5,134 nt of DNA from Geminicoccaceae bacterium (GTDB lineage Bacteria; Pseudomonadota; Alphaproteobacteria; Geminicoccales; Geminicoccaceae): contig JAGREZ010000149.1 in NCBI GenBank assembly GCA_020446285.1, forward strand, positions 4,046 to 9,179, given 5' to 3'. Positions 1 to 5,134 of the stretch are shown here, in pieces; within the stretch, counting starts at the first letter, position 1; the number at the start of each line of letters is the position of its first letter. The notes beneath the pieces were generated by a model. That model worked only from the letters and a program-made list of their open reading frames with translations, did no database searches and was not told where the DNA came from. The translations under genes and the position numbers were made by a program.

Positions 1-780
1 GATATCGGCGACTGGTGGACCCGCGCCGACGCAGCGGCGATCCGGCCCATCGTCGCCGTGCCGACCACGGCCGGAACGGGCTCCGAAGTGGGCCGTGCGA
101 GCGTGCTCACCAATTCGCGGACCCACGTCAAGAAAATCATCTTTCACCCGAAGATCCTGCCGTCCGTCGTCATCTGCGATCCGGAACTCACCATCGGCAT
201 GCCGGCGATGATTACCGTCGGTACCGGCATGGATGCTCTCGCTCACTGTCTCGAAGCGTATTGTTCGCCGCATTATCACCCGTTCAGCCAGGGCATCGCG
301 CTGGAGGGGATGCGGCTGGTGAACGAAAACCTGCCGCGCGTGGTCGCCGATGGAAGTGATATCGAGGCGCGGGCGCACATGATGAGTGCCGCGGCCATGG
401 GGGCCATCGCCTTCCAGAAGGGGCTCGGCGCGATCCATGCGCTCTCGCATCCCATCGGCTCCGTCTACAACACGCATCACGGGCTCACCAACGCGGTGGT
501 CATGCCCGCCGTTCTCCGTTTCAACCGTCCGGCCATCGAGGACCGCCTCGCCGCCGCCGCGCGCTATCTCGCCATCGGCGACAGTTTCGACGATTTCCTC
601 GATCATGTGCTGCGTCTGCGCGCCGATCTGGGCGTGCCGGACAAGCTCGCCGAACTCGGCGCCGGACGCGACCGCATCAAGGAACTCGCGGCCATGGCTG
701 CCGAAGATCCAAGCTGCGGCGGTAATCCCCTGCCACTGGATGCGCAAAACCTCGCCCGGCTGTTCGAGGAATGTATCTGA
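1..780 (+). CDS. Iron-containing (group III) alcohol dehydrogenase, 5'-partial
   Basis: The reading frame is open from base 1 to the TGA at 778-780, giving 259 visible residues. Family members are usually about 380-400 residues, so roughly the first third (most of the nucleotide-binding domain) lies outside the window. Visible are the conserved PTTAGTGSEV stretch (residues 21-30), GMDALAHCLEAY (76-87) and HALSHPIGSVYNTHHG (146-161). By comparison with E. coli FucO, the metal ligands are predicted to be Asp78, His82, His146 and His160, with His150 the further conserved histidine; the spacing between the histidines matches exactly. All ligands are present, so the enzyme looks intact and should interconvert an alcohol and an aldehyde with NAD(P)H in the cytosol. 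The substrate cannot be read from the sequence. It converges on nagA with a 28-base gap, so it is not in that operon; its operon partners would lie upstream of the window. Confidence 0.93.
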   Translation, partial: DIGDWWTRADAAAIRPIVAVPTTAGTGSEVGRASVLTNSRTHVKKIIFHPKILPSVVICDPELTIGMPAMITVGTGMDALAHCLEAYCSPHYHPFSQGIALEGMRLVNENLPRVVADGSDIEARAHMMSAAAMGAIAFQKGLGAIHALSHPIGSVYNTHHGLTNAVVMPAVLRFNRPAIEDRLAAAARYLAIGDSFDDFLDHVLRLRADLGVPDKLAELGAGRDRIKELAAMAAEDPSCGGNPLPLDAQNLARLFEECI

Positions 781-798
781 AAGGGATGGACAGCGACG

Positions 799-832
799 GC
801 CGGCAATCTCAGGCGTCGGCGAGATAGCCGGC
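799..832. terminator. Inverted repeat, possible bidirectional terminator between convergent genes
   Basis: GCCGGC at 799-804 pairs with GCCGGC at 827-832. After one A-A mismatch (805/826), ATCTC at 806-810 pairs with GAGAT at 821-825, leaving a 10-base loop at 811-820. This gives 11 base pairs with one mismatch, identical on both strands. It starts 18 bases after the dehydrogenase stop codon and overlaps the last codons and stop (809-811) of nagA on the other strand. No T-run follows on either side, so it is not a classical intrinsic terminator. It may stop or pause transcription weakly, or protect the 3' ends of transcripts. The structure is seen directly; the function is inferred from position. 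Confidence 0.42.
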
Positions 833-1960
833 GAATTCGAGGTTCCGGTCGAGCAGCATCAGTTCGGATGCGTCGAGCGCTGCCTCGCGGATATCGTGTT
901 CGAAGCCCATCAGCTGCGATGGATGGGTCCAGGCCATGCGCAGCGCTTCCTCGGGCGGCCGTCCGACATGCCGGACCAGACGCTGCACGCATTCGAGCAG
1001 CGAGACATGGGCGCCGGCGAGATTGCCTTCGGCATTGACGAGCCGGCCATGTTCCACCCGGATGGATTGCCCGTAGAGCTCGAAACTGTCCGGGCCGCCG
1101 ACCGTGGCCATGGCGTCGGAAACGAGGATCATCCTGTCCCGCACGGGTCGTGCACGGATGGCAAGGCCGACCATGTCGAACGACACATGGACGCCGTCGC
1201 AGATGATGCTGCACCAGGCATCGCTGTTGATCGCCGTGCCGACCAGACCGGGCTCGCGCGACCCCATCGGCGACATGGCGTTGAAGAGATGCGTGAAGGT
1301 CCTCGCACCTTCGGCGAGTGCCGCCTCGACGGCGGCACCGTTCGCATTCGAATGTCCGAGCGAAACGACGACACCGGCATCCGCAAGTGCCGCGATATCG
1401 CCCGGCGATACGGCTTCGGGCGCCAGCGTGAGAAGGACCGCGACAGTCTCGCGGCGAAGCATGGCGATCGTGTCCCGCGTCCTGTCATCCAGCGGCCGGA
1501 TCAGATGTCTGGCATGGGTGCCGCGCCTCTCCGGATCGATATGCGGTCCCTCGATATGGATGCCGCGAATGCCGAAGCGGCCGCCCGCATCGATCACTGC
1601 CCGCGCCGCCGCGTCGAGGGTGTCGGGGGTATCGGTGATGACCGTCGGCAGAAGGCGTGACGTGCCGAGACGCCGGTGCGCCTCGCAAAGGTTGCGCAGG
1701 CCCCCGACGGTGCAATCCGTGTTGAACAGCACGCCGCCACCGCCATTGACCTGAATGTCGAAGAGCCCCGGCGTGAGCGTGCCGTCGAGCCTCGTCATCG
1801 CGGCACCGGCCGGCACGCGATCGACCGGCGCGATGTCGTCGATCCTGCCCTCCATCAGTCGCAGCGCCACGCCTTCGCGCATTCGGCTGCCGTCGAAGAG
1901 GATGGCCGGCGCGATCCACCGTTCGCCGGACCGGATCGGTTTCGCTGCAACAGGGGGCAC
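809..1960 (-). CDS. nagA: N-acetylglucosamine-6-phosphate deacetylase
   Basis: A cytosolic amidohydrolase that removes acetate from GlcNAc-6-phosphate to give glucosamine-6-phosphate, the first committed step of GlcNAc catabolism and of amino sugar recycling. With the GTG start at 1960 the protein is 383 residues, matching the usual NagA length of about 380. Family motifs in order are TPGLFDIQVNGGGG (from residue 63), HIEGPHIDPERRGTH with the metal-ligand glutamate at 137, SLGHSNA with His203, THLFNAM with His224, CDGVHV with His258, and VSDAM with the catalytic aspartate at 282. All key residues are present. The frame stays open upstream to a TTG at 2038, but GTG 1960 is preferred: it has a GGAGG 9 bases upstream, the extension is an Arg/Pro-rich stretch unlike the family, and the family N-terminus (WIAPAILFDG) follows closely. 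It is divergent from the GntR gene. No nagB-like deaminase or transporter follows it; the next gene converges. Function is assigned with high confidence. Confidence 0.95.
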   Translation of the reverse strand: MPPVAAKPIRSGERWIAPAILFDGSRMREGVALRLMEGRIDDIAPVDRVPAGAAMTRLDGTLTPGLFDIQVNGGGGVLFNTDCTVGGLRNLCEAHRRLGTSRLLPTVITDTPDTLDAAARAVIDAGGRFGIRGIHIEGPHIDPERRGTHARHLIRPLDDRTRDTIAMLRRETVAVLLTLAPEAVSPGDIAALADAGVVVSLGHSNANGAAVEAALAEGARTFTHLFNAMSPMGSREPGLVGTAINSDAWCSIICDGVHVSFDMVGLAIRARPVRDRMILVSDAMATVGGPDSFELYGQSIRVEHGRLVNAEGNLAGAHVSLLECVQRLVRHVGRPPEEALRMAWTHPSQLMGFEHDIREAALDASELMLLDRNLEFAGYLADA

Positions 1961-1969
1961 GATTCGACG

Positions 1970-1974
1970 CCTCC
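1970..1974 (-). promoter_or_regulatory. Shine-Dalgarno site of nagA
   Basis: The minus strand reads GGAGG here, 9 bases before the GTG at 1960. This strong site decides the nagA start against the upstream TTG at 2038. A CCTC in the C-rich stretch just upstream (minus-strand bases 1992-1989) could pair with GAGG of this site across about 15 bases, but such a short stem is weak evidence for translational control. Confidence 0.7.
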
Positions 1975-2023
1975 GCTCAGGACAGGGTGAGGGGGGAACG
2001 CACCTCGCTCGCGCACAGGCCGT

Positions 2024-2051
2024 TTGACGCGGCTGCAAGAGGTATTATTTT
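2024..2051 (+). promoter_or_regulatory. Candidate sigma-70-type promoter of the GntR regulator gene
   Basis: TTGACG at 2024-2029 (5 of 6 to the -35 consensus) is followed after 16 bases by TATTTT at 2046-2051 (4 of 6 to the -10 consensus). Transcription would start near 2058, inside the operator candidate, and leave a leader of about 55 bases before the ATG at 2114. This block is AT-rich in otherwise GC-rich DNA, which supports a promoter role. The position is a prediction from consensus only. Confidence 0.45.
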
Positions 2052-2070
2052 GGTATCGATATTGCAACAA
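2044..2070 (-). promoter_or_regulatory. Candidate promoter of nagA
   Basis: On the minus strand AATAAT at 2049-2044 matches the -10 consensus at 5 of 6 positions. The best -35-like sequence, TTGTTG at 2070-2065, is poor (TTG only) and sits 15 bases away, shorter than ideal. A start near 2037 would give a leader of about 75 bases before the GTG at 1960 and would make translation from the TTG at 2038 unlikely. The poor -35 could reflect a weak or regulated promoter. It overlaps the promoter candidate of the divergent regulator gene. Confidence 0.3.
2051..2064. promoter_or_regulatory. Candidate GntR/HutC-type operator in the divergent region
   Basis: TGGTATCGATATTG contains the perfect palindrome TATCGATA (2054-2061). 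The left arm TGGTAT resembles the half-sites that HutC-type GntR regulators often use, while the right arm (ATATTG) departs from the ideal ATACCA at three positions. A second GGTAT lies at 2041-2045, 11 bases (about one helical turn) upstream on the same strand, and a short palindrome TTGCAA (2062-2067) follows directly. The site overlaps both promoter candidates, so one bound regulator could control nagA and its own gene. The operator role is inferred. Confidence 0.4.
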
Positions 2071-2112
2071 GATTGCGCCGATACAGGATTGCGCCGATAC
2101 AGGATTGTGCCG
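2071..2112 (+). repeat. Tandem 16-base direct repeat in the regulator leader
   Basis: The unit GATTGCGCCGATACAG occurs at 2071-2086 and again, identically, at 2087-2102. A third, partial copy at 2103-2112 (GATTGTGCCG) matches 9 of 10 bases and runs up to the ATG at 2114. Each unit junction creates an AGGA (2085-2088 and 2101-2104), the second serving as the ribosome-binding sequence of the regulator gene. The array lies downstream of the predicted transcription start, so it is probably transcribed as part of the leader. Copy number could vary by slippage, though the sequence alone does not show that it does. Confidence 0.85.
2101..2104 (+). promoter_or_regulatory. Shine-Dalgarno site of the GntR regulator gene
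   Basis: AGGA lies 9 bases before the ATG at 2114 and supports that start. An in-frame TTG at 2105 is too close to this site to use it. The open frame continues upstream to a TTG at 2024, but that extension would begin within the predicted -35 element and translate the repeat array. Confidence 0.55.
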
Positions 2113-2113
2113 C

Positions 2114-2875
2114 ATGGATGGTCCGGATCTCGAGCATTTCTTCAGTCCTTCGAACTGGCATGTGGCCCGGCGGGGACCGCGCTATGCGCAATTGTCCCGC
2201 TACATGGCGGCGGCGATCCGCGAGGGTCGCCTTGCCGGCAATGTCCAGTTGCCGCCGGAACGCGATCTGGCGCGGCTCGCCGATGTTTCCAGGGTCACCG
2301 TGCGCAAGGCGATCGCCGAACTGGTGGCGCAGGAACTGGTCGACCAGCGGCAGGGATCGGGCTCCTATGTCCGCAATCCTCCGGCGCGTGCGCTCGTCGC
2401 GGATCCGGGCGTCCTGACCTCCTTTTCGGATTACATGCGCGCGCTCGGCTATCGGCCAAGAACCGTCATCCTGTCTTCCGGGATTTCCCTTCCACGGCCG
2501 GATGAAGTCTTCGCGCTTGGTCTTTCATCGTCGCAGAAGGTTGCCCGCCTCGAAAGGCTGCGCTTCGCCGACGACAAACCGGTCGTCATCGAGCAGAACT
2601 GTCTTCCGGCCGAGTTTCTGCCCGATCCGTCGCAATCGGGTGAATCCATCCACGAGTGGCTGTCCGCCAACGGCCATGCGCCTGCCCGCGCCATGCGGCG
2701 GATCGGGGCGGCGGCACTCTCGGCCCGCGAAGCCGAACGTCTCGGGGTGGCCGAAGGCACCGCCGTGCTCAGGGCGGAATTCACGAGTTTCCTTGAAAGC
2801 GGCCGCGCCGTGGAATTCACGCGCGGCCTCTATCTGAGCGATGTCTTCGAGTTCTTCATGGAACTGAGAACCTGA
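2114..2875 (+). CDS. GntR-family (HutC/UTRA type) transcriptional regulator, likely of amino sugar use
   Basis: A 253-residue cytosolic DNA-binding regulator, a normal length for the HutC subfamily. An N-terminal winged helix-turn-helix (about residues 23-88) carries LPPERDLA (47-54 region) and the recognition helix SRVTVRKAIAEL (59-70), followed by the wing GSGSYV (81-86). A UTRA effector-binding domain covers about 99-246, with the typical ending EFTRGLYLSDVFEFFMEL. The ATG at 2114 is chosen because AGGA lies 9 bases upstream and the upstream in-frame extension runs through repeats and promoter sequence. It is divergent from nagA across 153 bases, so it probably represses or modulates nagA and itself, sensing a phosphorylated amino sugar such as GlcNAc-6-P or GlcN-6-P, as NagR/NagQ-type relatives do. 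That role is inferred from context; the family assignment is secure. It converges on the helicase gene with a gap of 24 bases. Confidence 0.92.
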   Translation: MDGPDLEHFFSPSNWHVARRGPRYAQLSRYMAAAIREGRLAGNVQLPPERDLARLADVSRVTVRKAIAELVAQELVDQRQGSGSYVRNPPARALVADPGVLTSFSDYMRALGYRPRTVILSSGISLPRPDEVFALGLSSSQKVARLERLRFADDKPVVIEQNCLPAEFLPDPSQSGESIHEWLSANGHAPARAMRRIGAAALSAREAERLGVAEGTAVLRAEFTSFLESGRAVEFTRGLYLSDVFEFFMELRT

Positions 2876-2899
2876 ACGGAACCATCTGCCGACGGATTG

Positions 2900-5134
2900 T
2901 CAGAGCGGTGCGAAGAGTGCCTCGATGTCGCCTTCGTCGATGGCAAGTCCGCCCTTTCCGGTACCGGCGAAGAGATTGTCGGCCAGAGCCTGCTTGCGTT
3001 TCTGCATCGACTGGATGGCGGCCTCGACGGAGCCTTCCGCGATGAGTCTGTAGACAAAGACCGGCTTGTCCTGCCCGATCCTGTGGGTGCGGTCCATGGC
3101 CTGGCGCTCGACCGCCGGATTCCACCACGGATCGTAGATGATGACCGTATCCGCGGCGGTGAGATTGAGGCCGACACCGCCGGCCTTGAGGCTGATGAGG
3201 AAGAGTGGCACCTCGCCGGACTGGAAGCGGTCGATGACGGCCGCGCGTTTCTTCGTTTCGCCGGTAAGCAGGGCGTAGTCGATCCCGCGTTCCTTCAGGT
3301 CCTGTTCGATGAGCGACAGCATCTCGACGAATTGCGAGAAGACGAGAACCTTCCGCCCTTCGGCGAGCAGCTCCTCGAGCATTTCGAGAAGGCGGGCGCG
3401 TTTGGCACTCTCCTTGACTTTCGCTGCCTCGTCGAGCTTGACCAGCCGGGGGTCGCAACAGGCCTGGCGCATCTTGAGCAGCGCGTCGAGAACGGTGATC
3501 CGGGTCGAGGCGAGGCCGTCGCGGGCAATGGCTTCGCGGACCCTCGCATCCATGGCGACGCGAACGGTCTCGTAGAGATCGCGCTGTTTGCCCTGAAGGC
3601 TGATGATCTCGTCGAGCTCGGTCTTCGGTGGCAGATCGGTTGCGACCTGTTCCTTCGTGCGGCGCAGGAGAAAGGGACGGATGCGACCGGCAAGCCGTCT
3701 TCCGGCGCCGACATCGCCGCTTCGCTCGATCCTGTGGCGGAAGGTCTCGCGGAACGTCTTGCGATTGCCGAGCAGCCCCGGAACGACCCAGTCATAGATG
3801 GCCCAGAGTTCTTCGAGATTGTTCTCGATCGGCGTGCCGGTGAGTGCGAGGCGCTGGCGTGCATCGATCTCGCGGATCAGCTTCGCCGCGGCGGAAGCCG
3901 GATTCTTGACGGCCTGTGCCTCGTCGAGAATGGCGAGTTCGAACGGTCGGGTGAAGAGTGTCTCGCGGTCGCGGTGCAGCAGGGGGTAGGTGGTGACGAT
4001 CAGGTGATGGTCCGGGATCCGCTCGAAATGCTTGCGGCGGTCGGGTCCGTGCAGGATGAGGAGCCGGAGATCGGGAGCGAAACGGGCGGCCTCGCGCTGC
4101 CAGTTGCCGATCAGGCTGGTCGGCACGACGAGCAGGCTCGGACGATCCGCTTCCTGTTCGAGATGGCGCTCGCAAAGGAGTGCCAGCGCCTGAACGGTCT
4201 TGCCGAGCCCCATGTCATCGGCGAGAACGCCGCCGAAGCCGGTCCCCGCCAGGGCCCTGAGCCAGCCATAGCCGCTCTTCTGGTAGGGACGCAGTTCGGC
4301 CTTCAGGCTCGATGGAGGCAGCACTTCGGGCATCTCGCGAAGTGCTCGCAGCCTGCGCCCGAGTTCGAGCAGTTCGGGGCTCCCCTGAAACCGTATGCCC
4401 GAACCCTCGAGCGCCTCGGCAAGCCGCGTAACCTCGCCGGCCTCGCCCGGATGGAAGCCTGCGAGCAGGGCGCGCGCGGCCATGCAGGCGCGGATGAGTG
4501 GCGCAAGTTCCGCACCCTCGACCGGCAGGCGGCTGCCATCGGGCAGGTTGAGGAAGAGGATCATGTCATCGAGGATGGCATCGAGCGCTTCGTCGTCATC
4601 CCCGTCGATATCGAAATCGAGCGTCTCGACGATCTGCAGGACCAGCGGCAGGAGATCGAGTTCCTGTTGTCCGGCGATCGCCGTAAGCGAAAAGGAGAAC
4701 CAGTCCGTCTGGGACTTCTCGACACTCGCGGAAATCTCGAGCCGGTCGTCACGGAAGCGATAGGGCCAGCTGTCGTCGAATTCGATCCGCCAGCCTTCGG
4801 CCTTCATCGGCTCGAGGGCGTCGCGGGTCATGGTGAGTGCCACAAGCGCGAGTTCATTGGTCAGATGAAGCTCGCTTTCGACCTCGAACATGAGATCGCC
4901 CTTCTTTGCCCCGCTGATGTCGTAGATTTCTTTGGTGACGTCGTCGATTTCGCTGACGCCATATTCCTCGAGCTCGCGCAGACGTTCGAGCGCCTTGCGT
5001 TCGGCCCGTTGATCGCGACGGATGACGATCTGCCTGTCGCCGTCGCGATATTGCGGATCGCGCTGGGCGTGAGGGGTGACGTGATGGCCGTCATAGTCGA
5101 AACCGGGCCTCAGAATGGGGATGGTGACATGCTC
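2900..5134 (-). CDS. SNF2-family DEAD/DEAH-like helicase (ATPase), 5'-partial
   Basis: The frame is open from the window end (5134) to the TGA at 2902-2900, giving 744 visible residues; an ATG at 4891 is internal, because 81 upstream codons are open and read like the same protein (VTIPILRPGFDYDGHHVTP). All SNF2 motor motifs are present, in visible-residue numbering: motif I DDMGLGKT (306-313), Ia VVPTSLIGNW (336-345), II DEAQ (404-407), III LTGTP (431-435), IV KVLVFSQF (595-602), V LKAGGVGLNLT (649-659) with DPWWNP (668-673), and VI RTHRIGQ (682-688). DEAQ in place of DEAH is usual in the bacterial/archaeal SSO1653-like subfamily. The roughly 300 residues before motif I probably include the bacterial SNF2-associated region; an N-terminal SWIM zinc finger, common in relatives, would lie outside the window. 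It likely translocates on duplex DNA and remodels DNA-protein complexes, but its cellular role is unknown. An acidic stretch at 173-190 may be a linker. Confidence 0.93.
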   Translation of the reverse strand, partial: EHVTIPILRPGFDYDGHHVTPHAQRDPQYRDGDRQIVIRRDQRAERKALERLRELEEYGVSEIDDVTKEIYDISGAKKGDLMFEVESELHLTNELALVALTMTRDALEPMKAEGWRIEFDDSWPYRFRDDRLEISASVEKSQTDWFSFSLTAIAGQQELDLLPLVLQIVETLDFDIDGDDDEALDAILDDMILFLNLPDGSRLPVEGAELAPLIRACMAARALLAGFHPGEAGEVTRLAEALEGSGIRFQGSPELLELGRRLRALREMPEVLPPSSLKAELRPYQKSGYGWLRALAGTGFGGVLADDMGLGKTVQALALLCERHLEQEADRPSLLVVPTSLIGNWQREAARFAPDLRLLILHGPDRRKHFERIPDHHLIVTTYPLLHRDRETLFTRPFELAILDEAQAVKNPASAAAKLIREIDARQRLALTGTPIENNLEELWAIYDWVVPGLLGNRKTFRETFRHRIERSGDVGAGRRLAGRIRPFLLRRTKEQVATDLPPKTELDEIISLQGKQRDLYETVRVAMDARVREAIARDGLASTRITVLDALLKMRQACCDPRLVKLDEAAKVKESAKRARLLEMLEELLAEGRKVLVFSQFVEMLSLIEQDLKERGIDYALLTGETKKRAAVIDRFQSGEVPLFLISLKAGGVGLNLTAADTVIIYDPWWNPAVERQAMDRTHRIGQDKPVFVYRLIAEGSVEAAIQSMQKRKQALADNLFAGTGKGGLAIDEGDIEALFAPL

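Noticed and set aside
386..1660. Plus-strand open frame of 424 codons running through the end of the dehydrogenase gene and across nagA
   Set aside because: It is out of frame with the dehydrogenase and antisense to nagA, both of which carry complete family motifs. Its product is compositionally odd and resembles no family. Long spurious frames are expected in GC-rich coding DNA.
1961..2038. N-terminal extension of NagA from the TTG at 2038
   Set aside because: The extra 26 residues are Arg/Pro/Cys-rich, the predicted transcription start lies at about the same place, and a strong GGAGG precedes the GTG at 1960, which gives the usual NagA length.
2024..2113. N-terminal extension of the GntR regulator from the TTG at 2024
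   Set aside because: It would overlap the candidate -35 element and translate the repeat array; the ATG at 2114 has AGGA at a good distance and gives a standard GntR N-terminus.
2850..2865. Small inverted repeat AGTTC...GAACT near the end of the regulator gene as a terminator
   Set aside because: The stem has only five base pairs, it lies within the coding sequence and no T-run follows. It is within what chance would produce.
2876..2899. Gap between the regulator and helicase genes searched for a terminator or small gene
   Set aside because: Only 24 bases separate the two stop codons and no convincing hairpin or T-run is present.
3295..3864. Alternative minus-strand frame of 189 codons inside the helicase gene
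   Set aside because: It is Ser/Arg/Pro-rich and lies in another frame over the helicase motor motifs, typical of a GC-rich shadow frame.
4861..5094. Separate minus-strand 77-codon frame near the right edge
   Set aside because: It overlaps, in another frame, the helicase reading frame, which stays open to 5134 and encodes family-like sequence there.

Overview
The window is GC-rich, gene-dense chromosomal DNA. The protein sequences have an alphaproteobacterial (Rhizobiales-like) flavour, an inference from composition and family resemblance only. It holds four protein genes, two of them cut by the window edges. I see no RNA gene, mobile element, CRISPR array or phage gene. No stretch of 300 bases lacks a gene.

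Layout: (1) 1-780, plus strand, the C-terminal two-thirds of an iron-dependent (group III) alcohol dehydrogenase. (2) 809-1960, minus strand, nagA, N-acetylglucosamine-6-phosphate deacetylase, convergent with the dehydrogenase. A 34-base inverted repeat (799-832) spans the end of nagA and the short gap. (3) 1961-2113, a 153-base divergent control region with candidate promoters for both flanking genes, an imperfect palindromic operator candidate and a tandem 16-base repeat that duplicates ribosome-binding sequence. (4) 2114-2875, plus strand, a GntR/HutC-type regulator with a UTRA ligand-binding domain. (5) 2900-5134, minus strand, a SNF2-family helicase/ATPase of bacterial type whose N-terminus lies beyond the window; it converges on the regulator gene across 24 bases.

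Functionally, nagA and the GntR regulator form the one clear module: a divergent catabolic gene and regulator pair for amino sugar (GlcNAc) use, with the regulator probably sensing an amino sugar phosphate and acting on the shared intergenic region. The dehydrogenase and the helicase are convergent neighbours with no evident link to this module. I found no convincing undescribed system; the most informative non-coding signals are the hairpin at the nagA 3' end and the repeat-bearing leader of the regulator gene.
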